Source of the DNA: Hyaloscypha bicolor E
Lineage: Eukaryota; Ascomycota; Leotiomycetes; Helotiales; Hyaloscyphaceae
DNA length: 64,000 nucleotides
Reading direction: 5' to 3'
Assembly (NCBI RefSeq): GCF_002865645.1
Contig: NW_020194667.1
Location: forward strand, 1,041,389-1,105,388
Below, piece after piece: positions 12,431-24,711 of the stretch (position 1 is its first letter; every line of letters starts with the position of its first letter). Below the pieces are notes generated by a model. It was not told the origin of the DNA. It worked only from the letters and a program-made list of their open reading frames with translations, and searched no databases. A program made the position numbers and the translations under genes.

Positions 12431-15400
12431 TTAAAGTACTATAAGTTAATATGAATTATAATAGCTCTATTACTAAAAACGTTTTATAAATAGCTATAGA
12501 ACTGGATATTAAAGTCCTAGTAATTCAGGAGCCTTAGGTAATAGCAGGGAATAATAATCGGGAATATTATTCTATTATATACTCTAGCTATTTCCAAATA
12601 CTCCCGAATTATAGTACCCTGAGGCCTAGAACCCTATTTTATATAGCTTGCGAACTGCAAGCTAGTCTAGCCTCAAACTTACCAAGTAATCCTAATTACT
12701 TAATTATAGACTTAAGTCTGGATATACTAAAAATGCAGCTAATTAATTTCTATAATATAATTTACCCAGAAGACCCTAATAGTATATTAACTATATTAAG
12801 AGAGGACATTTTACCTACTACTCTCTATAATAGCTCTCTATTACTAAATAATTTTAATATATATTATCCTTAGTAGGATTTCCTTAAACCTTAAAGCAGT
12901 TATATAGTTTATTTAATTAGCTATATAGAGAACTATTCTCTAAGGCTATTAAATAAATTAGGGAAAGATATCTTCTATAGACCTAATATATTTATTCCTT
13001 TTATATTAGACTTAAGTTTTGCTACTAGTGAAATAGTAACTAAGATTAAAGACTAGTAAGTACTACTAGACTTAGGTTCTAATTACTTCGGGGTTCTATT
13101 TACTATTAGTAAGTCGACTTATAGCTCTAGTTCTAATCCAGTCAGATTTAATACTAAAAAAGCGGACTGGGCTAAATTTATAAGCTATCTTATTAATAGC
13201 CTTAAGAATATGCCTTTTCTACTTACTAGTATACCTGGAAACCATAAACTAGACCTATTAGTAGAAGACTTTACTAATAGAATAGTAGAAGCAGCTAATA
13301 ATAGTATTCCAAAATCTACTACTAGTCCGTATTCTAAACCCTGGTAAAATAAGAACTTAAAGACCTTATATAAATTAATACTATACTATAGCTATAAGTC
13401 TAAAGCTTTAGGGTATACTCTCTATAAATAAGAACTCCAAAATACAAAAAACACCTATTTTAATACTATTAAGAGTACTAAGCTAGTATATTGGAATAAG
13501 TTCTTAGAGAATAAAGACTTCTAGTTAATTTTTAAAGCTATAAAATATACTAAAGATATTATATATTAACCTATTCCTAGTATCTTAAATAGTAACTCTA
13601 ATAAGCTTAAATCGACTTTCCAAGAGAAGTATAATATCTTTAGAACTATACTTTTCCTATTACCCCCTATTACTAAGCCTACTAGTTTAATAAACTATAG
13701 GCCTAGCTTAAAATGAGACTGGCCTATTTTATCTAAAATAGAACTAGAATAAGCCTATACTTCTAAGATAAAGAGGAAAACCCCAGGACTAGACTTAGTT
13801 ATTTAAGAGATTATAGTCTATATTTATAGAGCTTCTCCAAACATCTTTTATAGGCTATATTCCTTATTTATTAATAAGGGATATTATTCTAAAGTCTGGA
13901 AACAAGCTACTAGCTTTATTCTAAAGAAATTAGGGAAACTAAACTATTTCTTACCTAAAGTATATCGAGTTATTTCCTTACTTAATTACTTAGAAAAGGT
14001 TTCTGAGAGAATACTAGCTAGACGACTTAGTTATTTAGCCGAGACTAGTAACCTACTATACTATTCCCAAATGGGAAGTAGGCTCTACAAGTTAGCTATT
14101 AATACTGCTTTACTATTACAAAATAAAGTAGAATTAAATAAGTCCTATAAGCTAAAAACTAGTACTTTCTTCCTAGATATCAAAGGCGCCTTTAATTATA
14201 TATCCAAGAATAGGCTATTATAGATCATAATTAGTTTACTATTACCTACTAGCCTTATTCTCTGGGTATTATTATTTCTAGATAACCGAGTATTATAACT
14301 AGCTTTTAATAATAGTATTAAAGTATTTAGGTCTATACTTATTAGTATTTCATAAGGTAGCCCTATATTTCCTATACTATTCTTTATCTATATCCGAGAC
14401 TTATTTAAGTTAGTAAATATTAAATTCAGATCCTATTTAGATAATATATCCTTTACTACTACTTCTAAAAGTCTAAAGAAAAATATTAAGACTCTAGAAA
14501 GAGAAGTAAAGAATATAGTCAATTTAGGGAAAAAGAATACTATTAGCTTTAATATAGATAAAACAGAGCTTATTTATTTTAATAATTTCAAAAATAAGCC
14601 TAATCTAAAACTACCTAATAGGGAACTAGTTTCCCCTAGTAAAGTAGTTAAATGGCTAGGGATCTATTTCGATAAAAATCTCAGATTTAAGAAACATATA
14701 GCCTATAGGGCTTCCAAAGCAAAACAAGCCTTTTATAGGGTATAAAGACTTATAAATATATTACGTAATTTATTCCCTTTTATAATTAGATAGCTATACT
14801 TAGCCTATATTACTAGTATAATAGACTATAGTTCTATACTATAGTAAAAGACTGAAAACAAAGCTCAAATTCGGCCTTTATAGGCAATTCAAAACCTAGC
14901 CCTAAAGAAAACCCTAGGAGTATTTAAAACTGCTCCTATTATTCCTATAGAAGTTAAATTAGCTTTAGTTCCACCTATTATAAGGCTAAACCATAGTCAA
15001 TATCGTTATGCCTTCCGTATTCTTAAACTAAATCTAAAATACCCTATTAGACTAGAGTTCAAGAAGTTCTTCTAAAGATCCCGTAATTTAGAACTAGTAG
15101 AATCTAATATAGACTCTATTTATAGTCTAAATACTAATCTAAAGCGAAATCGCATAGCCAAAAAGTCTTAAGTAGAAACTATAATAGACTCTATTAGTAA
15201 TCTAATAGACCCTAAAGACCTAGAGACTATAAGACACTTTTATTTTGCCCCTTGAGACAGAGAAGTACCTTATAAAATCACTATATTAAAAGAGCCAAAG
15301 AAAGAAACTACTATATTATATAACTTCTATCTAAAGACTTTATATAATAATAGCTCTATACTATCTATATATATAGATAAATCTCAAACTAAAAAAGGAC

Positions 15401-16386
15401 TTGGAATAGGCCTAGGGCTTATAGTTTATAGTTACGAAACTCCTTATATTCCGGTTATAGCTAAATATAGAGAAAGCCAGAATATAGGAGCTAGTACTAT
15501 AGTCTATAATAGAGAACTAGAAGGCATTACTAGAGCTATTAAGTATACTAGTAGTAAAGCAAAGAGAGGGAAGCTTTTTAATATCTTTATAGATAACCAA
15601 GCTAGTTTACTAAGATTAAAAACTTCTTCTAATAAGCCAGGATAAAGTTAATAGATTAGAGCTATACTAGCTACTAAGGTCCTTAAAGCTAAAGGAGCTA
15701 ATATAGAACTAATCTGGGTTCCAGGGCATATAGATATAATAGGAAACGAAGAAGCAGACAAACTAGCTAAGCTAGGTACTACTTCTTCTATATTAGAACC
15801 TAAATTAGTAAAAACCTCCTTTGCTTTCCTAGGGATTGAAATTAATAAAGTTAAGAAACTAGAGTATAGACTACTTTTAGAATCTTATACTAGACCGAAA
15901 ACCTAGCTAGAATCATATAGTAATATATATCCGTAGAAAGTATCTAGAAAAATAAACCTACCTATAGGAATACTTAGGCCTATAGCTAGTATATTCTTCT
16001 AGCTAAAGCTAGGCTACGGATATTTAAAGACTTATTTATATAGGCTAAAAATAGTATCTAATAACAAATATAAATATGGCAAAACTGAGAATATAAAGTA
16101 CCTCCTTCTATATTATATACTATATAGGAAGGAACGTTTTAGACTATTTAGTCTATTTAAAGAGAGCCTGGAAGCTAGTACTTTTAACCTACGGTTACTA
16201 TTATATACGGAAATTGGGATATTAAATATACTAGTATTCTTAAAAGAAACTAGTATATATATAAGAAAATGGCATATTGAGCAAAGTATGGAAATAGAGG
16301 AAGTGGAAATAGGGGAGGAAATAGGGGAGGAAATAGGGGAGGAAATAGGGGAGGAAATAGGGGAGGAAATAGGAGAAGGGGAATAG
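12431..16386 (+). pseudogene. LINE-A ORF2: endonuclease, reverse transcriptase, RNase H
   Basis: Domains in order are as follows. An APE-type endonuclease lies at about 12480-13330; GDFN is changed to NNFN, and LDLSF is kept. The reverse transcriptase lies at about 13740-14800; its active-site box reads YLDN instead of YLDD near 14435. RNase H lies at about 15355-15790; it shows YIDKSQ (family YIDGSQ), NRELEG, YIDNQA-like and WVPGHIDIIGNEEADK. A C-terminal finger near 16070-16115 reads KYGKTENIKYLLLYY, with Cys and His lost. The frame ends in the 12-bp minisatellite encoding EEIG repeats and stops at 16386. Numerous RIP stops make it nonfunctional. Confidence 0.88.
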
Positions 16387-16596
16387 GGGAAAAGGGGAAT
16401 AGGAAATAAGAGAGAATTTGCGATTTATATTCATTTTCTTTATTTCCTTAAGTTTTTATTCTAGGAATACGTCCCCAACTATTTATTATACCTATATTGG
16501 ATTTTGGGCCTGTATATTAGCTACTGAGATACATGCTAGCTAGCTAGCCGTACTATATAGTTCTAAACTAATAAAGTATATTAAAAGAAAAAAAAA

Positions 16597-17980
16597 TTTA
16601 CTAGATCTATAATAGCTAGATATTAAATAGCTTTACTAGGTTATTTATTAAAATCTTATAAGGAAATAAGGATTTTGAATTTATATAAGGGCATTTATAG
16701 TACTTTTATTAAAGGGCGAATATACTTTTAGTTAATTAGAGTATATATATTTACTCTAGTATTTACTAAATACTAGAGGGTTATGGTTTTGCCTTTCTAG
16801 TATACTTAATAATTAATAAGGAACTAGTTCCTGCTAATTAGCTAAGTGAGATCTACGGGTTCTTAGTAAAGTTCTTGCTCTAGAAAGTCTATCTCTATAT
16901 CTAGAGCTAGACTTTTCCTAACTCATTAATATTATATTCCTTATTAGATAGTAGGTAGGAGCCGGTATCCTCGTTATTTACCCCTAAATTATTAGCTCTC
17001 TCTAAATAATTCTCTTTAATAAGTATAACCTTATTAAAGTCAGGATAGGTACTTTTTATATATCCAGGCTTTCTATAGCTATAATAATAAAGACCTTCCG
17101 GCCGGTTTAGTCTCTTCTTAAATTCTCGGCAGACTGTCTCCTTTAGCTATAAGAATACCGGCTACTAAGGTTAATTTATTAGATATGGGGTCGCCGTAGC
17201 TCCTTGGATCCCGGCAGGCTTTCTAGCCCGAGGTAATATTTAATAGCAAGTAGTTTCTACTAGTTATTTCTCCTGGAATTACTAATTTTTAATTAAGAGA
17301 AGCCTATTCTCTTATTCTATATACTACTTGGCAAGGTCCCTGGAAGCATTAAACTTCTTATTACCCAAGCTCTTAAGTAACTCGAGATTTATTTTATCTA
17401 TTAAATTATTATATTAGTTATCCGGCAACTTCCCCAGTTTTATTATTAAGTGAGTAAACTTTACTCAGAATACCGGAAATGGCTTGTTTCTTTATCTCAG
17501 GCACCGGTATACCTCTTTTGCTTCCTGGTACTCTATTTCTTTGCTTTTTCTTATACTAGTCTTTCCCTTATATAAAGTTAACCGGTAATTACCTCTAGCT
17601 TATTAACTTTCTTAGTAAGTTAGTTAATATACAAGTGGAATTTCTAGTAGTATTCTACTTATTTATTAGTAGTAAGACGGTATTTATTAATAAGGTTATT
17701 CCGTATAAGTAATCTCTACTAGACCTTATCTATTTTCGAAATATTTATACTAATTTTGAGTTCTAAGTCGGCTAGCCGTTTTTTAATATCTTTTTCCGGA
17801 ATAGTATTATAATAGCTTTCCTGGTAATATAGGTTTATAATATTAAATTCCGGCTCCTCTATTTTATTATACTAGGGCCTCTTATCTAATATACCTATAG
17901 TAGTAGTACTTGATCCCGGGCCGTCTATAGTAGCTTTAGAAGAGGTATTAGCTATAGAGGTAAGTACTAAGTAAGTTCTT
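16597..17980 (-). pseudogene. Gypsy-type gag and protease relic
   Basis: On the minus strand a long frame with few stops runs from about 17590 to 16870 and is Lys/Glu/Gln-rich, as in Gag. A zinc knuckle at about 17090-17048 reads LYYYSYRKPGYIKSTYPD, the RIP form of CX2CX4HX4C. It is followed by an acidic, Asn-rich linker. At about 16790-16741 a retropepsin-like motif reads VNTRANIYTLINQKYIRP, where the active-site D-T-G became N-T-R. The protease frame is cut at 16596 by LINE-A. No RT or integrase is seen. Distantly similar Gag frames continue upstream to about 17980 with frame changes. Family assignment to Ty3/gypsy is by motif order and is moderately certain. Confidence 0.6.
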
Positions 17981-18143
17981 CTTATTTAATATTAGTAAAC
18001 TATAACTAATTATTGTCTTATCTAGTTTTAAGTCGGTAGACTAAAACTGACTATTATCTTTTCTTGTTTTAAATTAGTAGACTATTACTAATTCTTTCTA
18101 TACTAGGAGAGAGAACTAGTTCTTTTGCTCTCGTTAGTATTAA

Positions 18144-18302
18144 GGAAATATTATCTATTCTAGTTAAGGGTTAGGCTCCGAGATTAACTAGGTTATAGAG
18201 AATAATATCTTTCTTCTTTTATATTAATAGAGAACCAATTACTAGAAGGGAAATATTATCTGCTCTAGTTAAGAGTCAGGCTTCGAGATTAACTAGGTTA
18301 TA
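18144..18302. repeat. 54-bp direct repeat pair
   Basis: 18144-18197 and 18249-18302 are about 93% identical and 105 bp apart, differing by a handful of transitions. They lie upstream (on the minus strand) of the gag relic and could be part of its leader or LTR. I could not define LTR ends here. Confidence 0.8.
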
Positions 18303-19090
18303 AAGGATATTATACTTCTAGTTAAGCTTTCTAGTTCTTTATAGTTCGAGAAGATTATTAAATATTAAAAGCAATATTCTATTTTTGCTTTCCAAGAATA
18401 AATACGGGTCCTTTACTAGTAGTATTATATTGCCTTTATAGGCCGAGTCAAATAAGCTTAGTATTATATAATAACGGGATTAATATAATAGTTAAAGGCT
18501 TAAAGTTTAAAGAATCTCATATATTAGAAAATACTAAGCTATAGAATAAAATAGGAAGAATGCCTTAATCTTTAGTATTATTTCATTTAAGTAATTCCGG
18601 CTTAGCTTTATTTTATATCTATTTCTAATATCCTGTTCTTAGTAGATTATGCCCTTATACTAGCCGTTATAGTAAGTAATTAAATTATAGAAAGCCTATA
18701 GCAAGCTATCTAAAAATAGGCTATATTATATAATAGTAGTAGTAATAATAATAATCAAATTCCTTAATTCCTTATAATAAACTACTATATTTATTATCTC
18801 TAATATAAATAACTAGTAAAAGCAAATAAAGAAATAATCTAATTATATAAGAATCTCAAAAAATAAGTAATTCAAGAAATATAAATACTTTTATTAATAA
18901 TATAAAAACTTTTTATAATATATAAAATCTCTTTAGTAATATATAAGGTATAATTATATAATAATTTTTAATAAAAAAAAAACTATTAAAAAATAATAAA
19001 AATAGAAGTAGCTATATTATAAATATACTAATACTATTAAATAAGTTAGTAAAATCTAAGAGAACTAATATTATATAACCTATATTTAAG
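18303..19090. other. AT-rich gap, nothing recognised
   Basis: This stretch is TA-rich with a short (TAG)n/(TAA)n run near 18735-18760. It may include the lost LTR of the gypsy-type relic. No coding motif was seen on either strand. Confidence 0.3.
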
Positions 19091-19091
19091 A

Positions 19092-19391
19092 CTACTTCTT
19101 TAGTAGAAAATCCTTAATAGTATCCTCAGATTTATTACTAGTATTATTATAAGTAAAAATCTTATTATCTTCTTTATTTTTAGTAGGCCTAGAAAGACTA
19201 CTAAAATTATTATAAATTCTAGTATATGACTTAGGAGAATCCCGGGAGATATACTTACTAGGAGTACGAATTTCTTTATTATTCTCTTTATTCAAATTCT
19301 TTTTTATCTTATTTTGGGAGCCTAGTAAATAGAACTTACTACCAAAATTAGGTAAGAGAAGCTAAGCTAGGGCTTTCTTCTTAGGAGGCAT
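19092..19391 (-). pseudogene. Lys/Asn/Ser-rich small frame, unassigned
   Basis: From ATG at 19391 (MPPKKKALA) the minus frame reads to a stop at 19092 with one internal TAG at codon 10, probably a former CAG. The product would be about 100 residues, basic and low in hydrophobic content, with a short acidic C-terminus (SEDTIKDFLLKK). The MPPKKK start looks like a nuclear basic N-terminus. It could be a 5' exon or a fragment of the same relic gene as 20180-20735. Function is not recognised, and it may be chance in RIP DNA. Confidence 0.3.
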
Positions 19392-20179
19392 ACTAATACT
19401 ACGGAATTACTTATTAAGAATAGTTTTATAATTTAGGGTCTTGCTTTTATAAAAACTAATAATCTATATAAATTAGTACTAATTTTACTTATTTCTATAT
19501 TTAAAATATAACTAATCTTATTATAGAATTTATAGAACTTATTATTATTAATATTATAGAAGTTTTCGTAAATTAGAAATAAGTTATATAGCTTTAATAT
19601 ATTATTCTTATAATTCAGAATAGTATTATTTGTCTATTTTATAAGAATATATAAAATAGCTATAATATATAAATTAGTATAAATAGTTATTAAATATTAG
19701 TAAAATATCTATAAATCAAAAATAATATAGGAAATCTTATAAAAAATTAGCTTAATTTATATTTATAAAAGAATTAGCCTAATTCTGTATTTTTCTTAAT
19801 ATTTAGATAATTATTTATATAAAAAAAGCAAGTAAAAAAGCTTACCTTACTAAACTTTTTATTAAAAAATTTAATTATTTTATTTTATTTTAGCTTATTC
19901 TAATTAATATTTCTATAAAACTTTATTATTTTCTTAGTATATTTCTATTAAAAAAGTTAGTTATTTATACTTAAATTAAATATATAATAATATTAATAAT
20001 ACTAAAAAATAAGAATACTATAATATAAATTTAATAAATTAAGAAAATAATATAGCTATTAAGTTATATAATAAAAATCTTAAAAATTGAAATATAATAA
20101 AATTATAAAAGAACTAGAAAGCTATTTTAATAGGTAATAAAATAAATAAAATAATATATAAACTTATAATAATCTTAGT

Positions 20180-20735
20180 ATAAATCTTAGACTTAAAGCC
20201 CTTAATTATATTCTTGACTTTTACCCGAGCTATATAATATAATTCCCTATTAATATCTAGCTTACTAAACTTATTATAAATCTTTATAATTAAATTATAA
20301 TAGAAGTTACTAGTTATATAAATAAATAATAGCTAGTAATAGCCCCTATTAAGCTACTTATAAGTAGTAGAGGCCTGCTTCTTAATAAGCTCCGGGTTAG
20401 CTAAAGTCGGGTTCTTATAATACTTATTAGAATACGGATTTTCTAATAGCTTAGCTAATCTCTGCCTAGTAGGCTTTTTATTTTTAGTAGAGAAGTTAAT
20501 TTTATAAAGAATATTAAATACTTTAGGCTTATTATCTTCTTTATTTTTATTATTATTACTATAGCTAGCTCCCAAAACTTGCTCTTAAAAAGCCTGTTTT
20601 TTTTTCTTTTTAAGGCTAACTAGATCTAGGTTAATCTTATTATTATTATTATTTTTAGAGAATTATATAGTATCAGATTTCTAACTAGTACTAGTATATC
20701 CAGATATTAGGTAGGCAGGAGAGTCTATTCGAGAC
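20180..20735 (-). pseudogene. Asn/Lys-rich minus-strand frame, unassigned
   Basis: The frame beginning near SRIDSPAYLISGYTS stays readable for about 180 codons with few stops. It passes through an Asn run (NNNNNK), a Lys run (KKKKKQ), a basic segment KKPTRQRLAKLLENPYSN and a helical segment LNRGYYQLLFIYITS. The longest uninterrupted part is 20354-20575. Its composition resembles linker-rich fungal proteins, and I cannot name a family. A further basic frame at about 21040-21265 on the same strand (KLAKSKLSKSNTTKLKTKK) may belong to the same relic gene. Confidence 0.3.
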
Positions 20736-21441
20736 TTTTGCTTTCTAGTCTATAAAATATTAGTATATAGCTTTTAAAAATTAAGATTTAGTTAAAAAAA
20801 CTATATATATATAAGTATATAAAATAAGGGGCTTTATATAACTTATATATATAAAGTTATTTCTTATTAAAAAATCCAAAAAAAGTAAATTATATAAGAG
20901 AAACTTTAAATATATAGATTTTAAAAGGAAACTGGTTTCTTATAAATAGAACTAGTAATAATAATAATAATTTATATAATAAATAAAACTAAGAAATAGG
21001 TATAATATATAGAAACCGGGGCTATAAAACTGGTATAAGAACTAGTAACTAAAGATTAGGGGATATCTAATTTATTATTAGAATTAGCCTCAAGTATATT
21101 ACTTACTTTCTTAGTCTTTAGCTTAGTAGTATTAGATTTAGATAGCTTGGATTTAGCTAGCTTTTAAGACTTAGAGGGTTCTAATTAGTTACCAGGAGTT
21201 TAGAGAGCCTTTTTCTTCTAAGCTAATAAGGCTAATAAGGCTAAGAGAGTTAAAGCTAGAAGTACTATATTTATAGACTTATTAGATTATAATTTATAAG
21301 AGATTTATAATATAGAATTATATATTTAAGGGTCTATATATATTTGGGATACTTGAATTTACTATTATTAAAGAAGTAAATAAATAATTACTATTTATAG
21401 TATCTAATTATAGATTATAAATAATAGTATATCTAATTACG

Positions 21442-21897
21442 ACTAGTCCGCTTACGGGTTACTATATAGCTTGCGGAGCCCTTTATTTTGGCTATACGGA
21501 TAATTACTTTGAGGCCTGTTATAAGAAGGGCGACATAATACTTCTTCTAATCCGCAAGCCTCTTCCATACCTCTCTTACCTCTTTACGGGTAATAACCCG
21601 TTCTACCGGGCCTTTCGGACAAATATCCGGGTATATAATTATACTTTTGCCTTTATATTAATTAGCTATAAGAAGGATATCCGGATTAACTTCTCCTGTA
21701 GGATCTAGTACTTTCAGATCTATAGCAAGCTCTTCTACTTCCAAGGCCTGCTATAGCCCGCTTTATATACCGAATACTCTTTTATATAGCTCTTCTTTTA
21801 CGATCCGCTCTTTGTAACTAATATACGGGCTACTAACTTCCCTTATTTAGATTATATAGTTCTTTTATAGCTTACGGATATGTTTACGGATTTTTAA
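21442..21897 (+). pseudogene. Helitron Rep/helicase N-terminal fragment
   Basis: One frame of about 150 codons, with only four internal TAG codons, reads the conserved Helitron-like N-terminal region. It shows ACGALYFGYTDN, FEACYKKGDIILLLIRKP, RAFRTNIRVYNYTFAF, a YFQIYSKLFYFQGLL segment (consensus CFQIHGELFHFQGPL), LFFYDPLFVTNIRA and LTDMFTD. These are hallmark blocks that precede the Rep domain in fungal Helitrons. The Rep HUH motif and the PIF1 helicase are absent, so this is a truncated piece. Its base composition is much closer to coding DNA than its AT-rich flanks, which suggests weaker RIP because it is short or low copy. Confidence 0.8.
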
Positions 21898-22559
21898 TAA
21901 TTAGTACTAGTAAATAAACTTATAACTAATTACTATAATATAAATCGAATTAAATAATTCTATTAAATATATAAATTAAATATTATCCCGTTTCAAAATT
22001 ATAAAAAAATATAAAGATTTAAATAAGATATAATTTTTCTATTTTTTTAATTTAATTTTCGAATTTTAAAATTTTCTTAATAAAGTATTTCTTAATAAAA
22101 AGTCCTAATATTAATATAAATAAGTATATATACTATAGGGGCTTAGTTATATTAGTTTAATACTTAATAATATTTCTATTACTTTAATAATTTAAATATA
22201 TAAAATTATAAGAAATAGATTTTTTTAAAAATTTTAAAAATTATATCTTAAAATATTTATTATTAAATAGCCTTATAGTATTTTAAGCTTATATTAATAA
22301 TAGGCTATCTTTAGACCTATAAAGTACTAAATTTAATAAAAAATATTTTTTCTGATTTTTGAGGTTTTAGTAATTTTATTATTATTATTATCTAGATACT
22401 TATCTAATATAACTAATAATAAGAACTTTATATATATTTATATTTATTTCCTTAATATTACTATAATATTTAATCCTATATATACTATTTCTAAAGTTAT
22501 TTAAGCCTTTAAGCTATATTTTATATTTAAAATACTTTTAAAAATACCTTCTAGAAAGT
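21898..22559. other. AT-rich gap, nothing recognised
   Basis: This TA-rich sequence lies between the Helitron fragment and the first readable part of X2. It may contain the 5' end of the X2 element. No motif or terminal repeat could be defined. Confidence 0.3.
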
Positions 22560-24574
22560 TTTATAATAATTATTAGATTCTAGTATCTCGAGTAAGAGAA
22601 GCTAAGTCTGGGCTTATTTAGGAAAGCTAAGAAAATACTATTAGATAGTATGGATTTTAGCTTTCTAGTAAAGATATTAATTAGAATAAGTATATAAGAG
22701 GCTATAATAATAGAAATAATACCTTCTTTAGTAGTTTTAGTAGTTCTGAGAATAGAATTAGGCTTGAGAATAAGGGGCCTAATAATAAGGATATTTTTAT
22801 AATAATAAGTTTTCTTTTAGAAAGAAACTATTTTTAGTATTTATATATTATTTCCCTATATAAAATAACCTATAAGATATCTAATAATTCTATTTTTTAA
22901 TATTATATTCTAATAAAATATAAGATCCGAATAATATTTTAGTAGTAATACTTAATAATATACTTAATTTTAAAGAAGCTTAGTAAGTAGCTAACTATAA
23001 TAATCTCTAGTTAGCTTTAGAAAATAATAAAGCTATTCTTATTATACTATTTAAGGATATAGAAATAGTAAATAAGGCGGAATTATATAATAAGACTATA
23101 TTTAATATATTTCTTAATAAGAATTTCCTAGACTACTTTATATTTATTAAATATAATAAAGTAAAGAAATTAGACTTTTTGGCTATTAGGATAGCTCTAG
23201 GGCTATTTTATACTACTTTAGGCATTTCTAGATTAGAATATTAGAATCTAAAAAAGATTCTAAATATATTATATAATTAAAATAGGAAATCTGTTTTAGA
23301 TATTAATATACTTTTAAATACCCTAAATATTCTTAAAAGCTAACTTATATACTAATTATTACTACTAGATATAAGATCTAAGCCTATTACCCTTAATTCT
23401 ACTAAACTTCTCTTAGCTATAGCCTTATAGAAAAAGTAGTAAAAGGCTAATATTATTACTAAGAATTTATAATTTTTTAATCTCAAATATCTATTTAAGG
23501 CTATTATATCTTTAGAAATTAGAAATAAGATTTACTAAGGCTTTAGGTATTATATTAATAGTCTTACTAAACTTTAGTACTTCTTTACTTAGTAATCTTT
23601 TATTTATATTACCTCTGGCTATTATATTTATTATTTAGATAAAAAGCCTATCTTTTTATTAGATTTTATTAGTTACTTATTCCTATAGAATATAGAGAAT
23701 AAATTCTCGTTAGGTAAAGTTTATAAGATTAGCCAAAATTTCCGAGCTAATATAAAGAATCCTAGTAAAGTGCTTTTAAGAATCCAGAACTACTTTATTA
23801 ATAGAGAGGATTTAACTAAGATAATTAGGGTTTTGGATTCTTTATTACTCGAGAATAAGCTATTATTATTTTAGAAAATTAGCTAAATTCCGGAATCTTT
23901 TATTAGAGAATAACTAGAAAAAGTTTATTTAAACTATAAATCCGGTAATAATCCAGAAAAGATTATACTAGCCTAATTCTTATTTCCAGAGAATAAGTAG
24001 TTTATTAGGTAAATTATAGATAATCTAGATATTCCGGAGCCTATTATTAACTTTTTATATTATTCTAGTTCTTTATAAGGCAAGTTAGAGCTTAAGAAAT
24101 ATAAGAGAAAGTATTTTAAGAACTAAGATACTATTAAGTTATATAGTAATACCAGGTATATTTCTATATTATTTCTAGTATTTATAAATAGTTTTAGTAT
24201 AAGATATATAGAAACTTTTATAGAACTTTTATAGGGTTTTATATTATTCTAGCTAGATTTAATATCTAGAAGAGATCTTGCTAGGCTAATGTTTTCCCTA
24301 TTATACTTGGGTTCTATAAGTCAAATTTTAATAATATTATTAAGGCTCTAGTCTTATTAAGACTCTTAAATAAGGATATTTATATAGAAATTACTAGAGA
24401 GAATATACTATTAGCTATTTTTACTTTATACTTTATTAGGAATATAATTTAGTAGCTTATTAATATAAGTATTAAAGATATTAGAGCAAATTTGAATTAT
24501 TATTCTTGCTTTATAAATAAAGCTTTAAGAGATAATTTGGACTATAATATACTCTTAAATAAATATTATTATTA
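22560..24574 (+). pseudogene. X2 Tnp2-like transposase relic, N-terminal and central part
   Basis: The plus frame reads a large protein. LDFLALRIALGLFYTT is followed by several helical blocks, then LVFINSFSIRYIETF, then LGFYKSNFNNIIKALVLL, and finally IKDIRANLNYYSCFINKAL with RDNLDYN. The last block is the RIP form of a Gly/Cys cluster (GCRSC) that follows a TGDMP-like motif in Transposase_21/Tnp2-like proteins of filamentous fungi. The reading continues at 38042 after LINE-B. About one stop per 15-20 codons is present, nearly all TAG/TAA. Family identification is from motif order remembered for these fungal proteins and is an inference. Confidence 0.55.
24561..24574 (+). repeat. Target-site duplication of LINE-B, left copy
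   Basis: AAATATTATTATTA at 24561-24574 matches AAATATTATTACTA at 38042-38055 with one T/C difference. The X2 coding frame continues across the pair, which supports a true insertion site. Confidence 0.8.
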
Positions 24575-24711
24575 TAGTTATTTTTTCCGGTTTTTTTACT
24601 TCCCTTACTTTTATACCCATACTTTACTCACCTTTAGAACTCACTTAATATATCTTAGCCCTTTGGCCCCAGGCTCTAGAACTTACTATAAGTAGAGCTA
24701 GAACAGGCTAA

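Larger units (their letters stand above)
10662..16596 (+). mobile_element. LINE-A, full-length Tad1-type non-LTR retrotransposon
   Basis: The element starts with CAACTTTTTTCCGG, the same 5' end as LINE-E and LINE-F. It carries ORF1 (10797-12425) and ORF2 (12431-16386), then a roughly 200-bp 3' UTR ending in an A-rich tail. It is about 5.9 kb, similar to LINE-E. No target-site duplication is visible: the 5' flank ends GGCACAGCC and the 3' flank starts TTTACTAGATC. The flanks are two different relics, so the copy may sit at a rearrangement breakpoint. RIP is heavy but less than in 1-8700. Confidence 0.9.

Noticed and set aside
16240..16434. Open frames of FLPY repeats (also at 52470-52712) that resemble a membrane protein
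   Set aside because: They are the reverse strand of the LINE 12-bp minisatellite, which is open in several frames.
22560..24574. X element as a Starship captain (DUF3435 tyrosine recombinase)
   Set aside because: No R-H-R-Y type recombinase motifs were seen; the readable blocks fit a Tnp2-like protein instead.
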